Source of the DNA: Certhia americana
Lineage: Eukaryota; Chordata; Aves; Passeriformes; Certhiidae
NCBI GenBank assembly: GCA_018697195.1
Contig: CM031878.1
Location: forward strand, 32,249,995 to 32,313,994
Direction of reading: 5' to 3'
DNA: 64,000 nucleotides
Shown here: positions 51,733 through 64,000 of the stretch, piece by piece
Numbering within the stretch: position 1 is the stretch's first letter
How the letters are laid out: each line of letters opens with the position of its first letter
Notes under the pieces: model-generated
Seen by the model: only the letters and a program-made list of their open reading frames with translations
What the model was told of the DNA's origin: nothing
Databases searched by the model: none
Position numbers and translations under genes: made by a program

Positions 51733-51750
51733 TGGTGTGTTGGCCAGGAA
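51733..51750 (+). other. Retroviral primer-binding site, tRNA-Gly type
   Basis: tggtgtgttggccaggaa matches the complement of the 3' end of tRNA-Gly(TCC) at 16 of 18 positions, from my memory of that tRNA. Both differences are C-to-T or G-to-A changes of the kind CpG decay produces. It starts 4 bases after the LTR's terminal CA. A weaker site complementary to tRNA-Val (15 of 18) lies 41 bases upstream at 51692-51709, inside the LTR by my boundaries. Confidence 0.65.
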
Positions 51751-53712
51751 ATCCTTGACTTAAACCCTCGACACCAATTTAGTTACTAACGAAAAGATTC
51801 TTAGTGAGGAAATACACTACCTGCGTGTAAGACAGTTTTAAGCAATTGTTTGCAAGATTGTGTTAAAAATGTTAGCCAAAATATCTTGGGTTGTGATAGT
51901 CACTCCAGTGAAAAATAAGCTTCCTTTGTAAAGGTTTTATCTTGGTCATTGGCATGACTCACAGAAATATTTTCCTCATCTTTTAGTTCTATTTCCAGTC
52001 TTGGAGAAAACAGCCATATTTTTTTACTTTCCCTTTCAATATAAGCACTAAATTTTAAGCTTATTGGTGTAACTCCACCATTATTTTTGTCAAGGATAAA
52101 ATTACTAGAAGGAGGGTTTCTGTTTTTATCAATTTCTGTCTTGTTCAAAGTCAATAGCTGAGATTACACTTACAAAATTATTCAAAGGAAGCCTCTGAGA
52201 TATATTTTACAATTCCTAAGTTATGGTGTTTTCCTACTTCTTCTGGGAAAAAATATTGAAAATAATTTAAGAATCTAAGGAAAATAATTTAAAGTATAAT
52301 GGATTTAGACAGAAAACTTAAGGTTCAGGTGAATTCCTAGTTTAAAGAATGCCTCAAGGATTACAGTCCTATTTTTTGGGGAAGTTCCTATTTATGTGTT
52401 CCTGCATGTCAGGGCTAATACTTTTGCTTACTCAGGAATCCTGAGGTAACTCTATAAAAAGTATCTGTTTTACTAAGAAATTGTTTAAAACCTCAGATTA
52501 AATGCAAAGTTTTCTGTGCTGAGGTCTGATTCTGATAAAGTTATTGACTAGAAATTCTCTCTATTATTATGAAGTAAGAAGAAAAGCAAGCCCTGTAAAA
52601 AATGAAGAAAACCTACACATATATATATAAACTTCTTTCCCAGTGTATTCTGATATACAGAATTTATTGCTTGTGCATTTTAGATGAAAGGGTGAGTTTT
52701 CAGAATATAAATATCCTGAACATTTTATTTATTCTGTTTTTGAGCCATACCTTTTTTTCCTTTGTACACTGAATTATTTATATGTAATAGTACATTGTAG
52801 TCTAAATATATAATGTGTAACAGTAGAAGATCCTCAGCCTGTTGATTAAGAAATTTCCAAGCTTCTCAGCCAATAACGTATCTCTAAATATTTATAAAAT
52901 GATGCTGCAGAATCCAGATTTGAGCTCCTCATAGATGGGAAATCTCCATACCACTGGAATAACAGGCACTGCCCCCTGCAGCTGCTGTCATGACAGATAA
53001 ACAAAAATCCTTGGTTGACAGGAGTTGTCCTCTGACTAGTCTTTTGCTTTTTGTAGGTAAGAGATCTCTGGTGCAAGTTATGACAGTCCTCTATAAGCTG
53101 CTGATGATCCAATTACTTGAAAATCATTATTTTTTCCTGGCAAAACTGTAATATTGACCTAAGTATTTTGGAGTATAAAGCAGAGCTGTCTGTATTTTTT
53201 TTTTTTGTATCCAGAGACAAGGAATTACTTAAGATTATTTAAGATTATTTATTATTTTCTCTGGAAAATAGTCCCCTCAGAGAAATCCAAATCACAAGTG
53301 TTTTGGAATGTTTCTCAGTTTGTACTTTTAATAATTGTACTTTTTTCCTCCAGACAAAATTACCTTAAGATAAAAGTTTTGCTCACATATATTTCCTTGC
53401 TTTTAAAGGGGAAAGTATTAATTATGTTCAGAGACCTATGGATTATCTAACAAAAAAGTTAGGATGGTCCACTGGTATTTCACTGGTATTTGCCACTTTC
53501 CTTATATCTAAAGTACTCTAAACTACTCTACAAGTACTCAGATACCAAAAGATCTAAATACACACCTGTCCATCTTTCTGACTGCCTCTTGATAATGATA
53601 TTTACATCCATTTAAAAATAGAAACATGACCATTTAGTTTTTGGATTCCTAACTGTTCCTATATTTTTTTTTTTAGCAAGCAAATCAATTCACCAGTACT
53701 CATTTAATAATT

Positions 53713-53731
53713 AAAAAAAAAAAAAAAAAAA
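53713..53731. repeat. Poly-A run of 19
   Basis: Homopolymer in AT-rich sequence with no recognisable retroposed body next to it. Confidence 0.9.
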
Positions 53732-56700
53732 CATTCCAAAGCTTTGAGTGTATGTCACACAGATGCCGAAACTGTCCCATGACTGAATCAAGTGCTGGTG
53801 TTGAGACAAGAGAAAAGGCAGCCATTTTTAGAATGACGGAGTTGTAAGCCTTGTCCACACACATTAGGAAGATGAAAAATTGTAATACTACCAAGCCTTT
53901 GTTTGGTGTAATGATATAGAACATTGTTTGGACTACCACAGTAATTAAGGGAGTTTAATTTCTGCATATCTGTTCCAGATAACTCTGAAAATTTTCCTAG
54001 AATCTATCAGATTCTAGTAAAGTATCTAGTAGATTAAATAGTTTTTCTGTTTGCCTCACTGAAGTACTTGAAGCTCTTTATTCATTACACTGTTTCCACT
54101 CTATGTGAGCACAATTCAAAAAGCTAGTAGTTTTTTTTTCACTAGTACAATTTGTCTGGAAATCTCACTTCTGTGCATTTTAATATCAGTATTTTGAAAC
54201 ATAGTGTAAATAGTTCAAGAAGAAAATAAGCTTAGAATATTATTATATGTTATTATTATATGTAATATGTTATTACAATCAAAATACATGTAGGTATAGC
54301 TTTTCAAAGCAAACAGTAAATGTCACTATCTTATAACATGTTGCTTCATCGAAATGAGCAATTCCTCTTTTTATATGATTGGCAAAATTTATGTAATAGG
54401 TTCTATGGAATTATTTAATTAAAAACAACAGGCGAAGTTAAGCATCAAGTAGATGAAAGAGTTAACACAAAAGGTCTCTAGCAGGATACTGACCTGAAAT
54501 ATTCCAAACTTCTACTTGAGATCATGAATTTCACTTTGAATTGTTCTACAGAAGGCAAAACATGACTGTAAAGAGCTATAATCATTTAACAGTTGCTGAT
54601 GATGAAATGAGTGGCTCATTTAAGTGTTTTGTAGGAAAGTACTCCTTTTTGTTGGACTTCAACTACATCCTTGACTAAGAATACCTTTTTCTACTGCTGC
54701 ACAAGTGTTTGCAATTTTCTGCATTATAAATATTAACTGATCATGCTAGTAAAAAATGTGATTTCATTGCTTTAGGTATTTGCAAATTTGCCATTCCTCA
54801 TACTTGCATAATTCTGTGTTAGGGCTGGTATATTTTTAATATTCTGTTGGTTTTCTTTCTTTGTAAATACATAATATATATGCTATATATGGAGACGTAT
54901 GGACCCCTTTGTCATGTGATTATGCCTATCTAGATGTTTGCAACACAGGTTCAGCAGTCTGAAGTAACGTAGACTTCTTAGCATATGCTCCTTAATCAAT
55001 TGTTTGAAACAGAGTAGAGGAATAACTTAGAGATTATTCTTTCAGCTTTGCTTTTTCGGTGGTTACAAAGAGATCACAGTTTTAAGACGCTTCTCTTGCT
55101 TTCAAGGTGTAGAGAGTTTTCTTAGCTGCACTGAATACAGACAGAGTTTGTGATCAACGGTGCCTCTTGCAGTTCTAGACACTCTACCTGCTATCCTCCA
55201 CCCCTGGTTAATGCCTCTCAGCATCACTATAAATGAAAGGACAGTGCTCATTCCCTAGGGCCCAACTGCCCCCTGAGAATGATGGTTGGACAATACAGCC
55301 TAGGGAGTTTCAACTGTCTAAGGGAGTTAACACACCAAAGAGATTAGAGAATGTTAGAAATGCTTAAGCTTCTTCCTTTTTGGGTCACACTAAATTATGC
55401 AAGAGCATTATTCCTAGAAAAAGTATACTACTGAAAAATCACTGTCTGGGTTCAGAGTCTAAATTTAGGTTTTGGATCTAAAAGGAAATCTGTTATGCCT
55501 GTGTGTTTCCTAGCTGTCATGTGGGCCGTAGTATGGCCTGATGTATTAAGTTGCTTCTGGTCTAAGAAACAGACAAAAGGTTTTGGAAACTCTTGCCTCT
55601 GAACTGTGCAGTAATTACAGTGTCAGCAAAATGCAGATGACTGTAGAGTTTACACCAATGATCAGAAGGCTTGGATTCTAACATTTTAATTAGCAGTGCC
55701 AGAAAAAATGTTTATCTTTCTCTAGGTCTTCTTTCCTTTTCTTTTAATTTGTTTGTTTGTTTTATTATTTAATTACTTAAGTGTTAATTTATTGAGGATA
55801 TTAATGTGATTCTGTTATTCTCATCTAATGGCTGCCATAAAGCTGACAGTGATGATATTAAAGAACATAGAATTTCATAAATGGCTTTGTACAAGCATAC
55901 CTATATACAAAGCTCATATATTTCCATGCATATATAAAGAAATTAACAAGTGGGTTTGTAGACCCCACTGCAAACTCATGTTTACTCTGCTTCTAATATC
56001 TAGATTTAGAGTTATGAATACTTGAATACCTAAGAATGGATGACCACAGAATCAGAATAAATCCTGAGGTGTTCATCCTCCATTGCATCAATGCAATAAG
56101 CATTGTATCAATAAGCACACGGTTTCAATAAAAATATTGTCACATACTGCAATTTGTATATCATAATGAATGTGTTTGCATTTTTGATTACTATTGAGTA
56201 ATTTTCTGACTAAATTCTTATTTGAAGCTTACATTCAAGTCAGCTTCGTATTTGTTCTTCTGTGGTTTCTGTGGTTTCTCTTCGTTGTAGCTTTCAGATT
56301 AGCAGTGCAGGCCTGAATCCAAATAGGTTGGCTGTTCTCCACTGGAACTTATAACAAGATGTTTGTCAGTCTGAACATACCAGAGTTTTTCCAGACTTTT
56401 GGGGAAGCAAGATTGTTAGTAGAGTCTGCACAGCAAGTTGATTAGAAAAATTTTGCAGGTTATAGGACATATTATATCCAACCTTGAAATGATAATCCAA
56501 TGTGGTATTTTTTTTTGATTCACAAAGGCTGTTATTAGAATGTGCTTTCAAAATAAATAAATAATCTTTTTGTCTAACTTTGTACAATCTTTTATGCTTA
56601 TGACATCTTATCCAAAAAGTCTTATTAATTTATCATTCTACAAAGAGATTACTGTTTGAATGGGAAGCTTATTTCTTTTCCATATAGGTTTTCACTCTGT

Positions 56701-57570
56701 GTCATCCTTACCTGACCTCATTCAGTAGCAATGTTTCTTACCTCTTCTTCTGCTAGATTAGTGTGGACTCTGAAACAATATTCTTTTCTGAATGTGAATG
56801 TACTGTGATACGTATTAATTATAATTCCTGTTTATGATGAAGATAGGAATGGATCTGCACTAGAATCAGAAGATAGTGAGGTTTGAACAAAAAGGAAGGT
56901 GCTGTATTGTCCTTCAAGGAATTAATTTTTTTTCAGTGTAGTACCTACCCCTAAGAAAATTCTTTTTTGTGCAGAGATGAGTTTTCCCTGTGCTGTTGTG
57001 TATCACAGAAATAGATCTGCTGACCATTCTCCATGCACCAACTTCAGTTTTCAGACTCTATATACCTTTCCCACTGTACAGCTTCTGGGCAAGGACCTGG
57101 GCCAAGAATCTTATTGAAAATTCATGGGTAGCAAAAGATGGATTTAATGTGTACTCAGACTCAGATCCTTCACTTGCTACTGAAAATACTAGCAGCACTT
57201 TTCTACATGATGAGAATTTTTACTTCTTTCCCATCCTGTGGAAAAAAAATCTGTTGCATTTTTGTATGGCTAGAAAGATGTATTGTTATTCCTGCATGCA
57301 TCAATGCTCTATGATTTAAATGTGAAAAGATGGGTTGAAGATTCCATTATATACATATGAGTGTAAACCAATCAAATATATATTTTTTAAATATATAAAG
57401 AAATGCACCTAAGGACCTGTGAGCGATATTATATGCTTATTTAGAAATCACATTATTGCTGTATACTTAAGTGGAATTCAGAGCGTTTGGAATATGATTT
57501 AACCTACAGATAAGAAAATATAAGTGATTGATTCTGTAAGCAGTTCTATGACCTTTTTATTGCTTGACTA

Positions 57571-57630
57571 AGCCCCCTCTTCCCCCTCCCCCCCCAAAAA
57601 ACAAAAAAAAAGAAAAAAGAAAAAAATAAA
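57571..57630. repeat. Pyrimidine tract followed by A-rich tract
   Basis: A C/T-only stretch (ccccctcttccccctccccc) passes directly into A runs with single C, G and T interruptions. Confidence 0.85.
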
Positions 57631-58269
57631 CAATCAAATAAGAGTTTATTTTATTAATTTGTATTAATCTGATGAGTTTGTTGGAAACCTGTTATCCAAA
57701 ACAGACCATTGATGTAGTATTGTCAGTAATAGTGAGTGGTTTTTCAACTAGTAATTAAAAATCACTTGCTTGTTGAGCTTTAAAAATCCAACAAGATAAA
57801 TTAGCTTTAATGAAATTGCTTTAAAAGGAGCAAGAAAGGGAAAGAAAAAGAACTGTAAAGGGAGCAAGTTGCATATTGGGCAGATATTTGTTCTGTTCTC
57901 ATGTTTCAGAAATGGTAGTCTGCTAAACTTAGCATATATCACAGGCTTTTTTCAACTTCAGAAAACACAGCTGCATTTTAATTTAAATTGCTACTTTAAC
58001 AAAAATGACAAATTCATATTACAGCAATATATTTTCAGTGACTTAACACACCTATTTAAATTATGTTTAAAAATGTACTTGCAGCTGTATTTTATCACAT
58101 CCACATTTCAACATACTGCTGAAAATTCCCCCTATTATTATACGTAGACATAACTCAGTCATTTAGTTTCCTTCAGTATTTATGTGTTTAAATGTCCATG
58201 AGAAACTATAACATAATAGTCAAATTATTTTTTGTTATATCCTTTTTATCAGTCTTGGCATAAGAATGG

Positions 58270-58640
58270 AGGAAAAATCACTTCAGCAAGCTTCACAGCC
58301 TCTCCTCACAGGGCAAAGGCTCCATCCTCACTGCCTTGGTGCTTCCTTTCACCTTCAGCCAGCATGTGGATGTCTTCCCTGCATGCAGGGTGATACTCAC
58401 GGTGCAATCTGATGTATAGAGTAGAGAGGGGCAAATCCCTTCCCAGGTTCTGGGGCTGTCTTTTACCCATGTGCCCAGACAATGCTGTCCCCCATTGATG
58501 CCCATGTGTGTGGCTGGCCACTTGCTGCCCTCTGGGGCCACAGAGCCCCAGACTGCACTCCACAGGGTTCTGCTTGCCTTGGAAAGATATTCCAGTTGTC
58601 AAAATTCTGTCATGGTCCTTTTGGCTAGCAGGCATGCCCT
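58270..58640 (-). mobile_element. CR1 LINE fragment, diverged
   Basis: On the minus strand it reads gaggatggagcctttgccct, gtgaggagaggctg at the 3' side and gatttgcccctctctactct, then cagattgcaccgtgagta upstream, matching the CR1 region that encodes the end of the reverse transcriptase. It is clearly less AT-rich than its surroundings. The frames at 58293-58635 are remnants with no intact domain. Confidence 0.75.
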
Positions 58641-59973
58641 CAAGTATGAATACTATTCAACAAGAATTGTTTTGAATATAAATAACATCGTCTAAGATCG
58701 TAATGTGAACAAAACTTTGCTGTCCACAGAAGGTACAGCAAGAACAAACATGAAAGTGCAGGCAGGCATGAGAAATAATTAGTTATGAGTTGCTTAAAAC
58801 CACAAGATTTTAGTTGGTCTTGCAGGCTGTCATATCTAGGTGTTCACCAGTACTATGAAACTGAAGGCTTCAGTATATTTGTTCTTCAAGAGAGCTGCAA
58901 TATAAGAAAAAGAAATCACCAAGTGATTCTGTACTAATTTATCTCCAAAATGACCTCACATATCAGATCAACCATCTCTAATACTTTTTCCCTCATTAAG
59001 CAATTAAAAATCAGGAGATTGACATTAACAATTGTAATTACTGGAAATATTTTTATTTTCCCTTTTTTTTTTTTGTAGTTTCTGTAGATGTAGTTACATA
59101 GCTTGTGGATATTTGGTATTATTTTAACTTTAAAACATTGCTTATGGTAACAAGAAATGCTTTTGATACTGTCCTCAGTGGACTTGAGGCCTATGATAAA
59201 ATACATTGCTTGCTGTCTGGTAGTAGTTACAGAGCACCATCAGGCTGACATCATTCCATTTAAGAGACATTTCTGAAGAAGAGCATTATGTCCTTGACTT
59301 TTACCTGATTTCTGCAGAAAACAAAAGCTATCTTGTTCAGTTTTGAAATTCTATGTAAATATATGATTGTGAACATCCTGTTTATAATCATTACGTGAAT
59401 AATGCTACTAAAATATTGTGAATACACATAGAAATTAACTCCTCTTTCCCTCTGTATTTTATTTACATTAATATCAATTAAAACCTGGTTCAAAATAATA
59501 AAAAATTCACTCCCCTCCCCAAATATTATTAATAATACCCTCTCTAGCAATCATTTCTTCTTCCTTTTACTTCTCCCTCCATGCAATTATTAAGTCTTTT
59601 TTAAAAATTTCAAAATATTGCATCCATTTTTTTTCCTCTGGATGATTAAACTCTTTGTCTGCTATTCCTTCTCTTTTCCTTCTTAAGAGGTCATCTAGTT
59701 CTATGGGATAGACATAGATATCTGTGTTAACCAAGCCTTGCCATTTTACACAGATGGGTTTTTTTTCAATTATTTCTATCTTAAACTTTATTTTCTAAAT
59801 GCAAATCCTACAGTTCATTTCTGAAAACTGTAGAAGACAAAATTAAGGACATTTGAGTATAATCTTCTATGAGATATTTACATGCCAAAAGTACCTTCCA
59901 TTTTCTTTTGAGCAAACTGTCTTCAAATTTAATGCATAAAGATACCAAAGAGGAAAAACAGAAAGAAATAAAT

Positions 59974-60050
59974 TAATGGAACATACTCACTATGGCAGAA
60001 GACATCATCTTCATAATGGAACAGACTCACTATGGCAGAAGACATCAGCT
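59974..60050. repeat. Two-copy tandem repeat, 40-base period
   Basis: taatggaaca then actcactatggcagaagaca occurs at 59974 and 60014, differing by one base (t/g) in the first 34 positions. Confidence 0.95.
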
Positions 60051-61479
60051 TTGATTCATATAAGCCTCTCAGTACTCATCAAAATTCTGTTTACATTGTT
60101 TGCTGCTTTAAGTGCAAGGTTATTCAAAAGCCTAATTGTTTTTATAGTTAGAAACATTACTACATGCTTTACTTACGCTATGTTTTGCATTTATCTTACA
60201 AAATAAATCTGTTAAGACTTCCCCACTTCCCCCACAAAAACTTTTTCTTTAATGTATTTTTTAAACTTCTGGATATTGTGGAATAGGTGCATAAGTTTCT
60301 GCCTTCTGAATTGAGGGTAACTTAAACTAGATCTGATGGATTGTTTGTCTAGTGATGAGGACTAAAATAGTGACTGGCCCTATATATCAGTCCAGCACAA
60401 AAATTCTCTTTTTGCAGTGGAGATAGTGAAGGAGCAGAAATCAGAAAGCAGTGAAAAATACTAAAGACTTATTTCAACTTCAAATATCATATTACAAGAT
60501 TATGTTGATCTAATTCTGAGTAACTATGGTTGTTTTTCCACATTTTTCATTTTTAGGATATAGGATTGACAAGTCAATAAAATTAACCTCTTTCTAGTTG
60601 TTCACAATCTTTATTACAATGATTTGTCAGTTTCACACATTTCATTACAATAACTTTTAAGGTGATTTTATAGAGAAAAGGATAAATACAACCTTCACAA
60701 TTGAAATATTATGCTAGTGCATAATTTCTTAACAACAATCAATTCAATCTGAAACATTCAATAGATTTTATCAGCATATATAAAATATGTCACAAGATCA
60801 AAGAACAGTTCTGTTATCTAAAAGACATTGCTCTACAGCTTTATCAGTAGTCATATTTCCAATGAGAAGTACTATACATAAAAAGATGGAAGATATTTAA
60901 CAATACGAATTCAAAGATAAAGCAAGTTGGAAGGTTGCAGAATTACGCTTGAAAAATATTTGTGGGTAATGTTTAAAAGAATTTTTTTTTTTAAATTTTC
61001 AAAGCTGTAAAATGAAAATTCCATTTAGTATCAAGTGTCCTTTAAAAACAATATTTAATACTGGTTTTTGTTTTTTTCAAATGTAATGTTATCATCTTTG
61101 TTGGAGTTTTTTTCCTCCTTTATATAAAAAAATATACATTAGTGAATACAGTCTGTGCAAAGAAGTCTGACTCCCAGATGATGGATTTACTGTGTGCTGA
61201 TTGCTGTTGTATATTCAGAAAGGGATTCAAATGAAAATCTCACTGCAAGAATCTTTTTCCCTTTTCTTCTCTCTTGAGAAATACAATGTCATAACTGGCT
61301 GTGTAAAATGATATATGGTGTGAATTGCCCTCTGAGCTGCAGAGGAGCTGAGTGCTTTAGAGACATATAACCAGATAGTAATGGAGATTAATGAAGATAG
61401 ATGCAGTAAAAAAAAGACTGCTGTTAACAGAAGTATTTTAAAAATGTGCCATCATACTGAGAAATTAATAGCCTAAATG

Positions 61480-61481
<2 letters not shown>

Positions 61482-61502
<21 letters not shown>
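61482..61502. repeat. Poly-A run of 21
   Basis: Followed by agaagaaaaaagaaagaaaa, so it is an A-rich simple repeat and not a clean retroposon tail. Confidence 0.9.
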
Positions 61503-61513
<11 letters not shown>

Positions 61514-62749
61514 AAAGAAAAAATTCAAGTGATGCAGAGAAGCAGCTGTCTTAATTAATCATCCTTTTAGAGCCTTAATGATCAAGAAACTATGGATATT
61601 GGGCATGGAGACACTATTTTAGTTTACCCACTTCCACAGCAGGAAATTAAATTCTTTAGTACTTCAGCATAATGTCAAATGTTTTACCCAGCTAGTTTTA
61701 AATGGCTTAAATAATGGATATCGGAAATTCAGTGATAATTTTCTAGCTGATGTATGTGGAACTTCAGCACAAATGACGAAATTCCAAAAGGTGGTCAATG
61801 ACCAGAAGGAGTACCTAGAAAATGAGCAGTGTATATGCTGTAAGTGTGCCTGGTGGTGAGGCTGGTGATTAAGGAGTGAGAACATGCTCATGCCTGAGCG
61901 TTCAATAATGTATTTAAAAGCTGATGGAGAATAATACCGCATTTGCAACCTGCAGTTACGTTCTGATTATAAGATACGCCTTTGCCTGAATTAAGGTGCA
62001 AACGAGACCATATGGCAAAGCCAATAGTGCAGGTTCTATCTAATGGTAAATATAAGGTAGACAGATGGAGGGAAGTAGGAAGTGGGGCAAAGAGGAGGAG
62101 GGAAAGAGAGAAAGATTAATTAAAGATATCACCACTATGTGGATTCCTGCAGCAACCTCCTGGTCTTTCCTCACCATGGCATTCTCAGAGGTGGTGGTGC
62201 CTGAGTCTTCTGGAGGTACCACTTATAGGCAGTCCAAGTCTCAGCTATTTACAGGGCCTAGATGCCATTCCCATAACTTAATATAGCAAGTGTATAAGTA
62301 CTTGCTGCCTTACCCACAGTTTGCCACAGTGGGAATTTTAGTCCAGGTGCTAACCAAACCTTAACATCCATTAGGCCTGGAATTAGTTCCTTCCCCCTGT
62401 GTCGTCTGTGTCTATCTCAAGTTCCTGTTGTGGTGGTTTGTTTTATGGGAAATTCCTTCTTTGACAGTATTTTGAGATGGTTATCTACATTCTTCTAAGT
62501 CCTTATAGCAGTTCAGAAGGCAGATCAGATAAAAGAATATTGGTGGAACTTGAAACCTGTCTTGGGGAGTACACATTGTGAGATTGTGCCCTCAGCCTGT
62601 GGAATTGAGAAGTACTGGTCGAATGTGCTATGGCCAAGGAACTGCAGAATAATAACTTCATAGATCCACCTGGTTTTATTAATTAGATTAATTGCAGGAT
62701 AAGTGAAAAAAAGAGTGGTAGCTATTCTAGATATCCAATTGTATTGGGT

Positions 62750-63485
62750 GATGTGGCAAGATTTTGGTAGCACAGGGGCTGCAGGGATGGCTTCTGTAAG
62801 AAGCTGCCAGACGATTCCCCTGTGTCTCACAGTCAGTGCCAGCTGGCTGGCTCCAAGATAGACTGCTGCTGGCCAAAGCTGAGCTCTTCAGTGACAGTGG
62901 CAGTACCTCTGTGGTAACACACTAAGGAAGGAGGGAAAACACCCAATTAGGCAACAGCAGTTGCAGCCAGATGAGAGAGAATATGAGATAACCAGCCCCT
63001 GCAGACACCAAGGTGCATGCAGGGGAGTGATGAGGTGTCCCATGCACTGGAGCTGAGATTCCCCTGAAGCTTATGATGGAGACCACAGGGGGCAGCTGTG
63101 CCCCTGTGACCCACAGAGGTCCACAGTGGAACAGATACCCACCTGCAGAGCATGGGGGACCCCACACCAGACAGACCTGAAGGAGCAGGTAGAAAGAGAC
63201 CATGACCCCTGGAGCAGGAGTTGTGGCTTCATGTCCAAGCGGAGTTGAAACAGGTTTTCTGGCAGAACTGGTGACCCCATGGAGTACTGACACTGGTTTT
63301 CCCAAGAGACAGCACCCTGTGGAAAGGACCCACACTGAAGAACTACAGCCTGTGGAAGGACTCATGCTGATACAGTCCATGGAGGACTGCTTCCCATGGA
63401 GGGAACTCATGCTTCAGTAGGGGAAGAGAAGTACATGCCCTGTGTAAGAAGGAGTGGAAGAGATAATGTGATGAACTGACTATTC
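62750..63485 (+). mobile_element. Avian interspersed repeat with degenerate tandem units
   Basis: Resembles a repeat common in songbird genomes, made of degenerate units of about 30-40 bases around a 'cccacnctggagcag / gcagcccgtgga' theme. Examples are gaggtccacagtggaacaga, catgggggaccccacaccag, gaaaggacccacactgaaga and atggaggactgcttcccatg, ending gtgatgaactgac at 63480. I am not sure whether it is an ERV LTR or a LINE 5' region. The frames 62922-63410 (minus) and 63202-63420 (plus) lie in it and are not genes. Confidence 0.6.
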
Positions 63486-63695
63486 AGTCATTCTGAAAAT
63501 GATTCTTCATCCCCCAGAGCCTCTTGGATGTGACGGCAAGCAGTTGCGGTAAAGGTGCCACATCTTCCCTAGAAAGACACGCTCTTGAGGGCACAGGCAC
63601 TCCAGCCTTGCTGGTGTGATGATCAGCTCCTCTGTGATCTGAGCTTCTTAAGCAATGCAGAAGCAGGATCTTTGTATGGGGTTCCACAGACAGCC

Positions 63696-63701
63696 TTTAT
63701 T
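63696..63701 (-). terminator. LTR polyadenylation signal AATAAA
   Basis: Plus reads tttatt. It lies about 65 bases downstream of the TATA box on the minus strand, as expected for the R region of an LTR. Confidence 0.6.
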
Positions 63702-63762
63702 ACTTCTTGCCACTAAAGGTCCCAAGGACAAATGAACCAGGCAAGTTAGGAGGAGCTGGGTT

Positions 63763-63768
63763 TATATA
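63763..63768 (-). promoter_or_regulatory. LTR TATA box
   Basis: Plus reads tttatatagg, minus cctatataaa, a near-consensus TATA box in a GC-richer context within the LTR. Confidence 0.6.
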
Positions 63769-64000
63769 GGGAAGGCAAAGGGGGAGAAAGGGGCAAAGGC
63801 CAATGGGATGCATAGAATCTACATAGGAAAGCAGGGCATGCTGGGAAGTCACCCTAACAAGAAGGCTAGCTTGCCTAAGGGTTTTTCATTACAGGGAGTT
63901 TTTCTTCAGGTTTTTTGTTTTTAAACCTCAGCCCTCCATGGAGCACAGACAATTCCTGGGTTGAGTGCTCACTGCCCTCTACAGCTCCTCCTTCTTTATA

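Larger units (their letters stand above)
51751..58269. other. AT-rich unique sequence after a short ERV internal stub
   Basis: The ERV internal region appears to continue only to about 51780 before ordinary sequence resumes. The rest holds no recognised transposon or convincing exon. Features: 19-base A run (53713-53731), (TTTG)-like patch near 55750, C-run/A-run junction near 57570-57630. The frames at 52846-53112, 53205-53450 and 56990-57319 have no domain. Confidence 0.5.
58641..62749. other. AT-rich unique sequence, no gene seen
   Basis: About 4.1 kb. It holds a 40-base tandem duplication (59974-60050), a T run near 59063, and a 21-base A run (61482-61502) followed by a GAAA-rich patch. 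The 61640-62030 part is less AT-rich, lacks recognised repeats and may be conserved non-coding sequence, which I cannot test. Frames in it have no domain. Confidence 0.5.
63529..64000 (-). mobile_element. ERV LTR, cut by the right window edge
   Basis: Read on the minus strand it has LTR promoter architecture: a TATA box (tatata, 63763-63768), an AATAAA signal about 65 bases downstream (63701-63696), then a U5-like stretch ending cgtcaca at 63529. The left end therefore begins TG on plus. The sequence to the left is a different repeat, so this is a solo LTR or the 3' LTR of an element whose body lies beyond the window. The family is not identified. Confidence 0.65.

Noticed and set aside
62922..63410. 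162-codon minus-strand frame, the longest in the window
   Set aside because: It falls in a degenerate tandem-unit avian repeat; Ser/Gly/Leu/Val-rich composition without a domain.
1..64000. CRISPR array, prokaryotic operon or phage-like system
   Set aside because: No regularly spaced direct repeats, no ribosome-binding-site-led gene runs and no long frames; the repeats are vertebrate retroelements.

Overview
This is a stretch of bird nuclear DNA, most likely from a songbird (passerine). The evidence is the density of CR1 LINE 3' fragments, several avian-type endogenous retrovirus (ERV) LTRs (one with ERVL-like passerine features), an AT-rich background, many homopolymer and AT microsatellites, and no bacterial or viral gene organisation. 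Almost all open reading frames are short, lack coding character or are shadows of repeats. I read the window as the inside of a large intron or a gene-poor interval.

Layout. At 1-548 lies a + strand LTR cut by the window edge; a second copy of the same family lies in the opposite orientation at 12042-12640. At 3024-4230 an old CR1 is split by a younger LTR (3289-3992) that left a recognisable target duplication. At 10660-11530 is an old, diverged CR1. From 13 to 25 kb the sequence is unique and AT-rich, with one CR1 (16490-16890). A CR1 fragment at 25208-25375 is followed by an unusual CpG-rich pocket (25540-25730). From 26 to 43 kb the sequence is again unique, apart from a GC-raised block at 34.8-35.0 kb that is open in several frames on both strands. 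At 43-48 kb there are three CR1 fragments, and between two of them (46677-46796) is the one convincing protein-coding exon: 40 codons, phase 0 at both ends, with a splice acceptor and donor. At 50227-51728 is a 1.5 kb + strand ERV LTR still followed by a primer-binding site. At 58270-58640 is another CR1. The right edge (62750-64000) holds an avian repeat with tandem units abutting a minus-strand LTR with TATA and AATAAA signals.

I could not name the gene that owns the 46.7 kb exon. No complete gene, RNA gene or CRISPR array is visible. Repeat families were identified from remembered consensus features, not from a search, so family-level names are tentative.
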